From Pseudothauera rhizosphaerae (GTDB lineage Bacteria; Pseudomonadota; Gammaproteobacteria; Burkholderiales; Rhodocyclaceae): a stretch of DNA of 64,000 nt. Position numbers and translations under genes: made by a program. Below the pieces are notes generated by a model, which saw only the letters and a list, made by a program, of their open reading frames with translations, was not told where the DNA came from and made no database searches. Within the stretch, counting starts at the first letter, position 1; the number at the start of each line of letters is the position of its first letter. Of this stretch, positions 46,719 through 56,421 are shown piece by piece. Where the stretch lies: NCBI RefSeq assembly GCF_004801305.1, contig NZ_SSOD01000023.1, positions 1 to 64,000 of the forward strand. Direction: 5' to 3'.

Positions 46719-47671
46719 CGGTCCGCTCCATGCTGTGGCGCGCGCTGCTGGCGACGCTGCTGGTCGCCGCGCTGCCCGTCCGGGCGCAGACCGCCACCGA
46801 GCTCGCGCCGCCGCCGGCCGAATGGGGGCCGGTGCAGTTGTCGCGCAGCCTCGGCTTCGACATCGACTCGCGCCACACCGGCCAGCGCTACCGCATCGCC
46901 CTGGGCCTGCCCCACAAGCCGGCGCCGGCCGGAGGCTATCCGGTGCTGTGGGCGCTGGACGGCATGGCGAGCTTCCCCCTCATGGAAGTGATGCGCCCGC
47001 GCCCGCCGGCGGACGGCGAGAGCACCGCCTGGCGCCGCAAGGTGGGCGACGAGCCGGCCGGGCTGATCGTCGCCGTCGGCTACGCCAGCGGCGAGCCCAT
47101 CGACGTCCACGGGCGTGCGCTGGACTACACGCCGCCGGGGACCAGCGGGCCGACCGGAGACAAGTTCTCCACCCGCCACGGCGGCGCCGACGCCTTCCTG
47201 CGCTTCCTCACCGAGGAACTGCGCCCGCTGCTGGCGCGGCACTTCCCCATGGACCCGCAGCGCCACACCCTGTTCGGCTTCTCCTATGGCGGGCTGTTCG
47301 CGCTGCACGTGCTGAGCACCCGGCCGCAGCACTTCCAGCGCTACTGGGCCGCCAGCCCGTCCCTGTGGTTCGCCGGCCACCACCTCCTCGACGCCCTGCC
47401 GCAACGTCTGCCGGCGCTGGATTTCGCCGCCCATCCCGTTCTGGTGGAGATCACCGCCGGCGTAGACGAGCAATACCCGCAGAACGCCGTCTCCCCCGAA
47501 CGCCTGGCCCATCTGCAGGCCCGGCGCGTGGTCGACAACGCCGAACGTTTCGCCCGGCTGCTGGACGGGGCCGGCGCCCAGGTGCGCTTCCACAAGCTCG
47601 CCGACCATGACCACCACGACATGCTGACGCACGGCGCCCGGCGGGTGATCGAATTCGCCTTTGCGCCGTAA
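46715..47671 (+). CDS. Periplasmic esterase, Fes/IroE-like
   Basis: 318-aa alpha/beta hydrolase with a signal peptide (MLWRALLATLLVAALPVRAQ). The nucleophile elbow is TLFGFSYGGLFALHVLS; EITAGVDEQYP and the His in LADHDHHDML are candidate triad members. The pattern (RYRIALGLPHKPAPAGGYPVLWALDG) matches IroE/PfeE-type siderophore esterases, which hydrolyse catecholate esters in the periplasm. It is coupled to entB by ATGA. If the product lacks ester bonds, as the NRPS code suggests, this enzyme would act on foreign siderophores such as enterobactin. Confidence 0.88.
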   Translation: MTVRSMLWRALLATLLVAALPVRAQTATELAPPPAEWGPVQLSRSLGFDIDSRHTGQRYRIALGLPHKPAPAGGYPVLWALDGMASFPLMEVMRPRPPADGESTAWRRKVGDEPAGLIVAVGYASGEPIDVHGRALDYTPPGTSGPTGDKFSTRHGGADAFLRFLTEELRPLLARHFPMDPQRHTLFGFSYGGLFALHVLSTRPQHFQRYWAASPSLWFAGHHLLDALPQRLPALDFAAHPVLVEITAGVDEQYPQNAVSPERLAHLQARRVVDNAERFARLLDGAGAQVRFHKLADHDHHDMLTHGARRVIEFAFAP

Positions 47672-47704
47672 ACCCCCGCCCTTGCGCCCCGAAGGAATTT
47701 CCCC

Positions 47705-50700
47705 ATGACCTCGACCTCCCCCCGCCTGGCCGCCACCTCGGCCCAGTACGGCATCTGGATGGGCCAGCAGATGGCGCCCCAAAGCCCGTGCTACCTCACC
47801 GCCGAGGCCATCGAACTGCGCGGCGCCCTTGACCGCGCGGCGCTGTCCGCCAGCGTGGCCGAAGTGCTGGGCCATTGCAGCACGCTGCACATGCGCTTCG
47901 AGATGAACGACGACGGGCTGTGGCAGTGGCCGCAGCCGCCCGGCGACACGCGGCCCGAGGGGCACGACTTCCGCGGCGCGGCGGACCCCGACGCGGCGGC
48001 GCGGCAGTGGATGGCGCAGTCGCTGTCGAAGCTGTGCGACCCGGCGCGCGATGCGCTCCACCGCACCGCTCTGCTGCGCCTGGCCGACGACCGCCACCTG
48101 TGGTACCTGCAGGCCCACCACATCGCGCTGGACGGCTACGGCTACGGCCTGGTGTGCCAGGCGGTGGCTGCGCGCTACAGCGCGCGCATGCGCGGCGAAG
48201 CGCCGCCGGCCCTGCCCGACTGGCGCCTGGAGCCGCTGGTGGAGGCGGAACGGGCCTACAAGGCCAACGGCGGCTTCGCGCGCGACCAGGCGTTCTGGCG
48301 CGAACATCTGCATCAGGTGCCGCCGCCCGCCGTCGTTGCGCCGCAGCAGGAGCCCGCGGACGAGATCCTGCGCCGCAGCACCCGCCTGGGGCCGGCCGAG
48401 ATCGACGCCTTGCAGCAGGCCGCCCGCCGCTGCGGGCAGGACTGGGGAAGCTGGATGCTGGCGGCGATCGGCCTGTGGCTGGCGCGGCACTCGGGCCAGC
48501 GCCGGCTCACCTTCGGCCTGCCGGTGATGAACCGCCTCGGCACGCCCGCCCTCGGCGTACCCTGCATGGCGATGAACATCGTACCGATGATGGTACAGGT
48601 GGACCCCGCCCAGGACATGCAGGCCATGAGCCGCCAGATCGCCGAACGCATGCGCGCCATGCGCCCCCACCTCTACTACCGCTACGGCTGGATACGCGGC
48701 GACCTCGGCCTGCTGGAAATCCAGAAGCACCTCTTCAACCAGGCGGTGAACCTGATGCCCTTCGACCGCCACGCACCCTTCGCCGGGCTGGAAAGCGTCA
48801 TCCACCCCATCACCGCCGGCCCGGTCAAGGACCTCAACGTCAGCCTGTCGGTGCTCAACGCCGAATGGCGCCTGCTGGTCGAGGCCAACCCGAACGCCTA
48901 TCCGGCCGTGCGCCTGGACGAACTCCACCGCGACCTGCTCGACTGGCTGGCGAAGCTGGCGGCGCATCCCCCCGAGGCCGCGCTCGCGCCCTTGCTGGAG
49001 CTGCCGCCGCCGGCGGTGCTGGAAGGGCCGCCCCTGGACGGGCCGGCGCATCCGGTGCTCGACCGCCTGCGCGCCGCCGCCGCGCGCACGCCGGACAAGG
49101 CCGCGCTCGAATGGGCCGGGGAAAGCATGAGCTACGCCGAACTGCTGTGCCGGGTCCGCCGCCTGGCCGCGCGCCTGAAGGAGGAGGGGCTGGAAGCGGG
49201 CGAGCGGGTGGTGATCCTGCTCCCGCGCGGCCCGCAGGCCATCGTCGCCCTGCTGGCCACGCTGTGGGCCGGCGGCTGCTACGTGCCGCTCGACCCCCTC
49301 GGCCCGCCCGCCCGCCTGGCGCTGGTGCTGGACGACGCCGCGCCGCGGCGGGTGCTCAGCCTGCGCCGCTGGGCGGACAAGGCCGGGGTGCGCCCGGTGC
49401 TGTGCCTGGATGAAGGGCACGACGGCGGGGCCGGCGAGGGCATGCCGGCCCCGCCCGCCGCGGCCGCCGGGCAGCCGGCCTACCTGCTCTACACCTCCGG
49501 CTCCACCGGCCGGCCCAACGGTGTGGAGGTGGGCCACGGTGCCCTGGCCCACTTCGTCGCCAGCGCCGGGCAGCTCTACCGCATCGCCGCCGCAGACCGC
49601 GTGCTGCAATTCGCCCCGCTGCACTTCGACGCCAGCATCGAGGAAATCTTCCTGGCCCTGTGCCACGGCGCCACGCTGGTGCTGCGCGACGACGCCGTGC
49701 TCGATTCCATCGCCGCCTTCACCACCTTCGCCGAGGGTGCGCGCATCAGCGTGCTCGACCTGCCCACCGCCTACTGGCACGAACTGGCGCACGCCCTCGA
49801 CGGTGAACGGGCGGCGCAACTGCGCCACGTGCGGCTGACCATCATCGGCGGCGAAGCCGCGCTGCCGGCGCGCGCGCGGCGTTGGCGCGACCTGCTGCCG
49901 GACAACGAACTGCTCAACAGCTACGGGCCCACCGAAGCCTCGGTGATCGCCACCACGGCTGCCCTCGGCGGCCCGGCGGCGGTGTGGGACGGCAGCGACG
50001 AACTGCCCATCGGCCGTCCGCGCCCCGACGTGAAGGTGCTGGTGGTGGACGACCATCTCCACCCCGTGGCCGCCGGCCGGCCCGGCGAACTGGTGCTGTG
50101 CGGCGAGGCGCTGGCGCTGGGCTATCGCGGCAACGCGGAACTCACCGCGCGCCGCTTCGTGACCCTGCCGGGGACGGGCGAGCGCGGCTACCGCACAGGC
50201 GACCGCGCCTGCCTGCGCGACGGCCAGTTGTTCTTCCTCGGCCGCCTCGACCACGAAGTCAAGATCAGCGGGCTGCGGGTGGACCCCACCGAAATCGAAA
50301 ACGCGCTGCTCGCCCATCCCGACGTGCGCGAAGCCGCCGTGGTGGCGGTGCCCCATGCCCACGGCGGCTACCGGCTGGCGGCCTTCCTGGCCGGCACCGC
50401 CGCGTCCGCGTCGCTGCGCGGCGAACTGGCGCAACTGCTGCCGCACGCCGCGGTGCCCGACCACTGGCAGGCGCTGGACAGCCTGCCGCGCAACCCCAAC
50501 GGCAAGATCGACCGCAAGCACCTGGCCGAAATCGCCGGCCGGCAATGCGGCACGGTGCTGCCCCAGGCCACGGCGCTGGAGCGCCGCATCATGGAAGTGT
50601 GGCAGGAAGTGCTGGGCCGGGCGCCGGAGGGCGTGGAGGCCAACTTCTTCGACCTCGGCGGCAAGTCGCTGCAAGCCATCCAGGTCTCCAACCGGCTGAG

Positions 50701-51595
50701 CCGGCTGCTGCAGCACGAAGTGCCCGTGTCGGCCCTGTTCCAGCACGCCACCGTGCAGGCCCTGGCCCGCGCGCTGGGCGCGCCGGCGGCCCACCGGCCG
50801 CCCGCGGAAGAAGCGGACCAGGCTTTCGGCGCGGTGCTGACCCTGCAACCGGGGCCCCCGCCGGCGCTGTTCTGCCTGCCGCCGGCCGAAGGGCTGTCGT
50901 GGTGCTACCTGGGCCTGGCGCGCCACCTGCCCGGCGTGGCGATCCACGGCCTGCAGGCCACCGGACTGGAAGCCGCGGCCATCGACCGCTTCGACGCCCT
51001 GGTGGCCTACTACGTGGCGCGCATCCGCGGGCGGCAGGCCAGCGGCCCCTACCGTTTGCTGGGCTGGTCCCTCGGCGGCGCGCTGGCGCAGGCGGTGGCG
51101 GTCGAATTGCAGCAGCAGGGGGAAGAGGTGGACCTGGTGGCGATGATGGACGGCTACCCGGCCGAGGCGTTCGCGGACTGGCGCCCGCCCGCCCTGGAGG
51201 ATGCCCTGGTCGCCCTCTCCAGCGTCAACGGCGACATCGCGCCCGGCACCCCGGAGGCGCTCTACCACCGCATGCTGCAGGCCGACGGCCCCCTGGCGGC
51301 GCTGGGCCGCGCGGGGCTGGAACGCCTGGGGGGAGCCTCCCTGCGCGGCATGCAGGCGTTCCGCAACGCCCGCACCCGCCGCTACCGCGGCGACCTGCTG
51401 CTGTTCAGCGCCGGCCAGCGCGAGGACATCGCGCCGCGGCCGTCGTCCTGGCAGCCCTACCTGGACGGCCGGCTGGACTGCATCGAACTCGACTGCGACC
51501 ACTTCGGCATGAGCGATCCCGCGCCCCTGCGGGCCATCGGCGAAGCGTTGGCCGAGCGCCTCGGCGTGGGCGCGGCCGAACTGGTGGAGGGCTGA
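47705..51595 (+). CDS. One-module catecholate siderophore NRPS (C-A-T-TE)
   Basis: 1296-aa synthetase. Condensation (about 1-430) has HHIALDG. Adenylation (about 455-930) has [29 protein letters not shown] and [10 protein letters not shown] carrier domain follows with [13 protein letters not shown] (Ser about 988), then a thioesterase with [10 protein letters not shown] (Ser about 1122) and DCDHFG (His about 1266). This is the EntF domain order and length. Aligning to GrsA by eye, the specificity residues are D-A-E-D-I-G-S-V-I plus Lys. The two acidic positions favour a basic side chain, most likely lysine, not the serine of EntF. No epimerase domain and no MbtH-like gene are present. Confidence 0.93.
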   Translation: MTSTSPRLAATSAQYGIWMGQQMAPQSPCYLTAEAIELRGALDRAALSASVAEVLGHCSTLHMRFEMNDDGLWQWPQPPGDTRPEGHDFRGAADPDAAARQWMAQSLSKLCDPARDALHRTALLRLADDRHLWYLQAHHIALDGYGYGLVCQAVAARYSARMRGEAPPALPDWRLEPLVEAERAYKANGGFARDQAFWREHLHQVPPPAVVAPQQEPADEILRRSTRLGPAEIDALQQAARRCGQDWGSWMLAAIGLWLARHSGQRRLTFGLPVMNRLGTPALGVPCMAMNIVPMMVQVDPAQDMQAMSRQIAERMRAMRPHLYYRYGWIRGDLGLLEIQKHLFNQAVNLMPFDRHAPFAGLESVIHPITAGPVKDLNVSLSVLNAEWRLLVEANPNAYPAVRLDELHRDLLDWLAKLAAHPPEAALAPLLELPPPAVLEGPPLDGPAHPVLDRLRAAAARTPDKAALEWAGESMSYAELLCRVRRLAARLKEEGLEAGERVVILLPRGPQAIVALLATLWAGGCYVPLDPLGPPARLALVLDDAAPRRVLSLRRWADKAGVRPVLCLDEGHDGGAGEGMPAPPAAAAGQPAYLLYTSGSTGRPNGVEVGHGALAHFVASAGQLYRIAAADRVLQFAPLHFDASIEEIFLALCHGATLVLRDDAVLDSIAAFTTFAEGARISVLDLPTAYWHELAHALDGERAAQLRHVRLTIIGGEAALPARARRWRDLLPDNELLNSYGPTEASVIATTAALGGPAAVWDGSDELPIGRPRPDVKVLVVDDHLHPVAAGRPGELVLCGEALALGYRGNAELTARRFVTLPGTGERGYRTGDRACLRDGQLFFLGRLDHEVKISGLRVDPTEIENALLAHPDVREAAVVAVPHAHGGYRLAAFLAGTAASASLRGELAQLLPHAAVPDHWQALDSLPRNPNGKIDRKHLAEIAGRQCGTVLPQATALERRIMEVWQEVLGRAPEGVEANFFDLGGKSLQAIQVSNRLSRLLQHEVPVSALFQHATVQALARALGAPAAHRPPAEEADQAFGAVLTLQPGPPPALFCLPPAEGLSWCYLGLARHLPGVAIHGLQATGLEAAAIDRFDALVAYYVARIRGRQASGPYRLLGWSLGGALAQAVAVELQQQGEEVDLVAMMDGYPAEAFADWRPPALEDALVALSSVNGDIAPGTPEALYHRMLQADGPLAALGRAGLERLGGASLRGMQAFRNARTRRYRGDLLLFSAGQREDIAPRPSSWQPYLDGRLDCIELDCDHFGMSDPAPLRAIGEALAERLGVGAAELVEG

Positions 51596-51599
51596 GCCG

Positions 51600-52361
51600 A
51601 TGAACGGAAAACTGGCCATCGTCAGCGGCGCGGCGCAGGGCATCGGTGCCGCCATCGTCGACGCCCTGGTGGTGCGCGGCGCACGGGTCGCCGCCCTCGA
51701 CGTGCAGGGCGGGCCGCTGGAGGAGATGGCGGCGCGCCACGGCGGACGGGTACGGCCCTACGCGGTGGACCTGCGCGCCAGCCGGGAGGTGGAGCGCACG
51801 GTGGCGGCGGTCGAAAACGGGATGGGCGAGATCGGCATGCTGGCCCACAGCGCCGGCATCCTGCGCCTGGGCGGGGTGACCGCGCTGAGCGACCGGGACT
51901 GGGAGGACACCTTCGCGGTCAACGTGCACGGCGTGTTCTACCTGGCGCGGGCGGTGGCGCGGCACATGGTGCCGCGCCGGCGCGGCGCCATCGTCACCGT
52001 GGGCTCCAACGCCGCCGCCGTGCCGCGCACGGGCATGGCGGCCTATGCGGCGTCCAAGGCCGCGGTGTGCCACTTCACCAAATGCCTGGGCCTGGAACTG
52101 GCCGGCTTCGGCATCCGCTGCAACGTGGTCTCGCCGGGCTCCACCGACACCGCCATGCAGCGCCAGTTGTGGCAGTCGGAGGACGATGCGGCGCGCGTCA
52201 TCGCCGGCACGCCGGCCGAGTTCAGAACCGGCATTCCCCTGGGCCGCATCGCCCGCCCGCAGGACATCGCCGAGGCGGTCCTGTTCCTGCTCGGCGACGG
52301 GGCGCGCCACATCACCATGCACGAACTGTGCGTCGATGGCGGCGCCACGCTGGGCGTCTAG
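51600..52361 (+). CDS. entA: 2,3-dihydro-2,3-dihydroxybenzoate dehydrogenase
   Basis: 253-aa short-chain dehydrogenase that oxidises the EntB product to 2,3-dihydroxybenzoate with NAD+. The Rossmann motif is [13 protein letters not shown]; the active site has Ser in [15 protein letters not shown], then Tyr and Lys in [23 protein letters not shown] is typical of EntA/DhbA. It starts 5 bp after the NRPS stop, so is coupled to it, and completes the DHB pathway (EntC, EntB, EntA) within one operon. Confidence 0.95.
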   Translation: MNGKLAIVSGAAQGIGAAIVDALVVRGARVAALDVQGGPLEEMAARHGGRVRPYAVDLRASREVERTVAAVENGMGEIGMLAHSAGILRLGGVTALSDRDWEDTFAVNVHGVFYLARAVARHMVPRRRGAIVTVGSNAAAVPRTGMAAYAASKAAVCHFTKCLGLELAGFGIRCNVVSPGSTDTAMQRQLWQSEDDAARVIAGTPAEFRTGIPLGRIARPQDIAEAVLFLLGDGARHITMHELCVDGGATLGV

Positions 52362-52391
52362 ACGGCCTTGGCCTATGTCGAGCGTGAGTTG

Positions 52392-53081
52392 ATGCCGGGC
52401 GGCCTGCCGGCGGGGGTGCGCGTCTGGCTGCTGTCCTTCGTGCTCGCCGAGCAGCGGCTGGCGTTGCTGCTGCCGCTGCTCTCCGCGGCGGAGCGCGCGC
52501 GCTGCCTGCGCTACCGGTCGGGGGCGGACCGCATCCGCTTCGCCGCCGCGCGCGCGGTGCTGCGGCGGCGGCTGGGCGAGCGCCTGGGGCTGCCCGCGGC
52601 GGAGGTGGGGATCGTGATCGGCCCCTATGGCAAGCCCATGCTGCGGGGCGGCGCGGTGCCGCACTTCAACCTCTCCCATGGGGGCGCCTGGGGGCTGCTG
52701 GCGATGTCCGAAGCCGGCCCGGTGGGGGCCGACATCGAAGCGGTGGATGGCCGCCTCGGCCGCGCGGCGCTGGCCGGCTGCCTGACGCCGGCCGAGCGCC
52801 GCTATTGCGGGCGGCGCGATGCCGAGGCCCTGTTCCGCGTGTGGTGCGGCAAGGAGGCGGTGCTCAAGGCCCTGGGCACCGGCTTCGCGGCCGACCCGGC
52901 GGCGGTGGCGGCGGTGCCCGCGGCCGGGCGGCGCTACGCGGTGGCGCTGCCGCCCGGCCTGCCCGCGACCCGTGCCTGGCAACTGCCCGCGCCGGACGGG
53001 TTCGCCGCGGCCCTGGCCTTGTCAGACGCGATTCCGGCAGTGCTTGGGCGGCAGGCCGAAATGGCGGCGGAAGGCGGTTGA
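52392..53081 (+). CDS. 4'-phosphopantetheinyl transferase, Sfp/EntD type
   Basis: 229-aa enzyme that would convert the carrier Ser of EntB and the NRPS to the holo form. Family motifs are present: KPMLRGGAVPHFNLSHGG, GADIEAVD (Mg-binding acidic residues) and FRVWCGKEAVLKALGTG (W-x2-KEA). The start is uncertain; ATG 52392 is chosen, TTG 52368 (7 bp after entA) is in frame. Its last 60 bp run antisense through the 3' end of the araC-type gene, an unusual convergent coding overlap. It is the last gene of the exporter-ent operon. Confidence 0.92.
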   Translation: MPGGLPAGVRVWLLSFVLAEQRLALLLPLLSAAERARCLRYRSGADRIRFAAARAVLRRRLGERLGLPAAEVGIVIGPYGKPMLRGGAVPHFNLSHGGAWGLLAMSEAGPVGADIEAVDGRLGRAALAGCLTPAERRYCGRRDAEALFRVWCGKEAVLKALGTGFAADPAAVAAVPAAGRRYAVALPPGLPATRAWQLPAPDGFAAALALSDAIPAVLGRQAEMAAEGG

Positions 53082-54056
53082 GAAGTTGGCCTGGTTGCTG
53101 TAGCCGGCGATCTCGGCCGCGCGCGCCACGCTGACGCCCTCGTGCTGCAGGGCATGGGCGGCGCGGCGCAGCCGGCTGCAGCGCAGATAGTCGTAGATGG
53201 ACTGGCCGCACACGTCGCGGAATTCGTGCTGCAGGGTGTTGGCGTTGCAGCCCATGTACACGGCGATGGCGCGCAGGTCGAGGTGGTCGGCCTCGCCGCT
53301 GTCCAGGAAGGCCTGCAGGCGGCGCACGCGCTGGTGGCAGCCGGCGGGCAGGGTGGCCGCGCCGTGGGGCATGTCGGTCATGGTCTGGGACAGGGCCTCG
53401 ACGATCAGTTCCAGCGCCCGGCTTTCCTGGTGCAGGCGCAGGATGGGGCCTTCGAGTTCGAGCGGATGGATGAGTTGCTCGGCGATGGCGGTAGCGCGCC
53501 GGGAAGGTTCCCACGGCCGGACCGAGACGTGCTCGCGGAACACGTCCGGGGAGATCCGCAGCGCGTCGAACCATGCCGGGCGCAGGGTCAGTACCACCAT
53601 GCGCTGGCGGCCGCCGGCGCGGGCCTGGCGCTGCAGCGTGTCGGGGGCGTTGAGGGTCACCACCGCGCCGCGGGGGACGGCGTTGGGGGCCTGGCCGGCG
53701 TCGAGCGGCAGCACCTGCCGGCCCACCATGACCTGCGCATTGCCTTCGAGGCGGAGCATGACCTTGATGCTGCGCTCCTCGATGGCGTACTGGGTGGTCA
53801 TGTCCTGCAACTGGACCACGTCGGTGCAGTGCAGCGACATGCCGTCCCGCAGCGGCGTGAGCGAAAAGCTGCCCTGCATCAATGGCGTCGCCTGGCCGGC
53901 GTTGGGGCACAGCAACTGGTGGCCGCGGCCCACCTGGGCGCCCAGCCGGTCGCCGTCGATGGAGCTGGGCGGCTTGCCTGCGGCGAATCCGCGGGTGGGG
54001 AAGGTCTTCTTGCGGCGGGCGGTACGCGCCGCGGCGGGAGGGGGGCTCGCAAACAT
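53022..54056 (-). CDS. AraC-family regulator of siderophore genes (PchR/AlcR-like)
   Basis: 344-aa regulator. The C-terminal about 100 residues are two HTH motifs (LDLRAIAVYMGCNANTLQHEF and VSVARAAEIAGYSNQANFSTAFRRHFGL). The N-terminal half (SFSLTPLRDGMSLHCTDVVQL) resembles the effector domain of PchR/AlcR-type activators, which bind ferri-siderophore. The ATG at 54056 has GGAG eight bases upstream; that ribosome site lies inside the shared 34-bp box (54048-54081). It is divergent from the fepA-like gene, and its 3' end overlaps the transferase gene by 60 bp. Confidence 0.9.
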   Translation of the reverse strand: MFASPPPAAARTARRKKTFPTRGFAAGKPPSSIDGDRLGAQVGRGHQLLCPNAGQATPLMQGSFSLTPLRDGMSLHCTDVVQLQDMTTQYAIEERSIKVMLRLEGNAQVMVGRQVLPLDAGQAPNAVPRGAVVTLNAPDTLQRQARAGGRQRMVVLTLRPAWFDALRISPDVFREHVSVRPWEPSRRATAIAEQLIHPLELEGPILRLHQESRALELIVEALSQTMTDMPHGAATLPAGCHQRVRRLQAFLDSGEADHLDLRAIAVYMGCNANTLQHEFRDVCGQSIYDYLRCSRLRRAAHALQHEGVSVARAAEIAGYSNQANFSTAFRRHFGLPPKHCRNRV

Positions 54057-54081
54057 CTTTCTTGCTCCGGCAAACAAAAAA
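54048..54081 (+). promoter_or_regulatory. Siderophore regulator box 2 (upstream of receptor)
   Basis: Near-copy (31/34) of the box at 41557-41590, in the same orientation relative to the gene it would activate. It contains CGCAAACA at 54048-54055 and GGCAAACAAAAAA at 54069-54081. It also covers the ribosome-binding site and start codon of the divergent regulator gene, so binding could limit the regulator's own synthesis. Confidence 0.75.
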
Positions 54082-54096
54082 CGTGCGGCTTGTTGA

Positions 54097-54102
54097 GATA
54101 CT
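54097..54102 (+). promoter_or_regulatory. -10 element of the receptor/uptake operon
   Basis: GATACT begins 15 bp after box 2, the same distance as TACACT after box 1. It has no recognisable -35, in keeping with activation by the AraC-type protein. Confidence 0.5.
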
Positions 54103-54119
54103 AAGCACGGTATTGTAAA

Positions 54120-54134
54120 TGCGAACAATTTGCA
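54120..54134 (+). promoter_or_regulatory. Fur-box-like operator of the receptor operon
   Basis: TGCGAACAATTTGCA matches 10 of 14 defined positions of the Fur 7-1-7 motif and sits inside the longer palindrome AAATGC-N9-GCATTT. It lies 38 bp after box 2 (34 bp at box 1) and 37 bp before the receptor ATG. Confidence 0.7.
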
Positions 54135-54171
54135 TTTTCAAATTGCAACGCATATCAGGGAGAGTAAAAAA

Positions 54172-56421
54172 ATGCAATCGTGGAAGGTGAGCGGCCGTTT
54201 CAGGGTACTGGCGGCGGCCATGGCAGCGGCCTATGCAGGCGCGCCGGCGCTGGCCCAGCAAGGCGAAGCGGTGCTCCGGGAAGTGACGGTGCTGGGCACG
54301 GCCGAAGAGACGCTCAAGCAGGCGCCGGGGGTGTCCATCATCACCGCCGAGGACATCGGGAAGCGGCCACCGGTCAACGACATCTCGGAGATCATCCGCA
54401 CCATGCCCGGCGTGAACCTGACCGGCAACTCCACCAGCGGACAGCGTGGCAACAACCGCCAGATCGACCTGCGCGGCATGGGGCCGGAGAACACGCTGAT
54501 CCTGATCGATGGCAAACCCGCTACCAGCCGCAACTCGGTACGCTTCGGCTGGCGCGGTGAGCGCGACACCCGCGGCGACAGCAACTGGGTGCCGGCGGAA
54601 CAGATCGAGCGCATCGAGGTGATCCGCGGCCCCGCCGCGGCACGCTACGGCAACGGCGCGGCCGGCGGGGTGGTGAACATCATCACCAAGAAGGCGGGTA
54701 AGGAACTGCACGGAGAGGTAAGCCTGTATGCCAATGCCCCCGAGCATTCGGACGAGGGCGCGACACGGCGGTTGAACTTCGGCCTCAGCGGCCCGCTGGG
54801 CGAGCAGTTCTCCTTCCGCGTCATGGGCAACTACAACCGCACGGAGGAGGACGACCGCTACATCAACGACGGCCATCAGGCGCCGGGATTTGCGAATGCG
54901 ATGCCGGCCGGCCGCGAAGGCGTGAACAACCGCGACTTCAGCGGGCAACTGAGCTGGCAGCCGTCGGCCGCCCACCGCCTGGACTTGGACCTGGGCTACA
55001 GCCGGCAGGGCAACCTCTACGCCGGCGACACGCAGAACGCGAGCTCCAACCCGGTCGTCGATCCCGTCGTCGAACGCATGCGGGGCAAGGAAACGAACGT
55101 CATGCGGCGTACCAACTACGCGCTGACCCATACCGGCAAGTACGACTTCGGCAGCTCGCTGAGCTACGTGCAGTACACCGCAACCGACAACAAGCGCATC
55201 CAGGAAGGCCTGGCCGGGGCCACCGAGGGCGCCTTCCTCGCCGGCAATCCCCCTTTCATGACCAATGAGCTGCGCGATCTGACCGTGCATGGCGAGGTGA
55301 ATCTGCCCCTGAGCGGCGTGTTCAAGCAGGTGCTCACCGTCGGTGCGGAATGGACCCGCTCGGAACTGGAGGATCCGACCTCCACCACCCAGACTACGCA
55401 GTTCGGCACCATTCCGGGCGTCAGCAGCACCGGGCGCAGCCCGGATGCGTCGGCGCGCATCGCCTCGGTGTTCGTGGAGGACAACATCGAGCTTTCCGAG
55501 AACACCGTGCTCACGCCGGGCCTGCGTTTCGACCGGCACTCGGAGGCGGGCGGCAACTGGAGTCCGGCGCTCAACCTGATGCACATGTTCAGCGACCGGG
55601 TCACGCTGAAGGGCGGTATCGCCCGCGCCTACAAGGCACCCAACCTGTACCAGGGCAATCCGAACTACCTGCTCTACAGCAACGGCAACGGCTGCCCGAC
55701 CGTGGGCAACGGTACCACCGGCTGCTACCTGATCGGCAACGACGACCTGGATGCCGAAACCAGTATCAACAAGGAACTGGGCATCGAGTACAAGGTGGGC
55801 GGCTTCTCCGCCGGGGTGACCTGGTTCCGCAACGACTACCGCGACAAGATCCAGGCCGACACGACGCCGGTGGGCATCACCGCCACGGGCAACCGCAGCA
55901 TCTACCAGTGGACGAACATTCCCAAGGCGGTGGTGGAAGGGCTGGAAGGCAGCCTGCGCCTGCCGCTGGCCACCGGGCTGGACTGGCTGACCAACTTCAC
56001 CTATATGATCGAGTCGAAGAACAAGACCACCGGCGACTATCTCTCGATCATCCCGGAATACACGGTGAACACCTCCCTCGATTGGCGTGCCAGCGACAAG
56101 TTCGGCCTGCTGCTGGCGGTGACCTTCTATGGCGAGCAGGAGCCGATGAAGTACGACTTCAAGGGCGACCGGGTGACCGGCACGTCGGCCGATTCGGTCG
56201 ATCCCTACGCGGTGGTCAACCTGAGCGGCGACTATGCGGTGTCCAAGCATCTCAAGGTCACGGCCGGCATCAACAACCTCTTCGACAAGCGGCAATACCG
56301 CCGCGGCAACGCGGTTTCCGTGAGCTCGACGCCGGTATACGGCACCAGTGGCGGGGCCGGGGCGGCCACCTACAACGAGCATGGCCGCACCCTCTACGTC
56401 GCGCTGACGACCTCGTTCTGA
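54172..56421 (+). CDS. fepA: TonB-dependent catecholate siderophore receptor
   Basis: 749-aa outer-membrane receptor (E. coli FepA 746). A signal peptide ends near PALAQQ; a TonB-box-like LREVTVLGTAEE follows. The plug contains RQIDLRGMGPENTLILIDGK, SRNSVRFGWRGERDTRGDSN and RGPAAARYGNGAAGGVVNII, all FepA-class blocks. The 22-strand barrel ends YVALTTSF with the terminal Phe. GGGAGAG precedes the ATG at 54172. It starts the uptake operon and should import Fe-catecholates, probably including enterobactin-type compounds. Confidence 0.95.
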   Translation: MQSWKVSGRFRVLAAAMAAAYAGAPALAQQGEAVLREVTVLGTAEETLKQAPGVSIITAEDIGKRPPVNDISEIIRTMPGVNLTGNSTSGQRGNNRQIDLRGMGPENTLILIDGKPATSRNSVRFGWRGERDTRGDSNWVPAEQIERIEVIRGPAAARYGNGAAGGVVNIITKKAGKELHGEVSLYANAPEHSDEGATRRLNFGLSGPLGEQFSFRVMGNYNRTEEDDRYINDGHQAPGFANAMPAGREGVNNRDFSGQLSWQPSAAHRLDLDLGYSRQGNLYAGDTQNASSNPVVDPVVERMRGKETNVMRRTNYALTHTGKYDFGSSLSYVQYTATDNKRIQEGLAGATEGAFLAGNPPFMTNELRDLTVHGEVNLPLSGVFKQVLTVGAEWTRSELEDPTSTTQTTQFGTIPGVSSTGRSPDASARIASVFVEDNIELSENTVLTPGLRFDRHSEAGGNWSPALNLMHMFSDRVTLKGGIARAYKAPNLYQGNPNYLLYSNGNGCPTVGNGTTGCYLIGNDDLDAETSINKELGIEYKVGGFSAGVTWFRNDYRDKIQADTTPVGITATGNRSIYQWTNIPKAVVEGLEGSLRLPLATGLDWLTNFTYMIESKNKTTGDYLSIIPEYTVNTSLDWRASDKFGLLLAVTFYGEQEPMKYDFKGDRVTGTSADSVDPYAVVNLSGDYAVSKHLKVTAGINNLFDKRQYRRGNAVSVSSTPVYGTSGGAGAATYNEHGRTLYVALTTSF

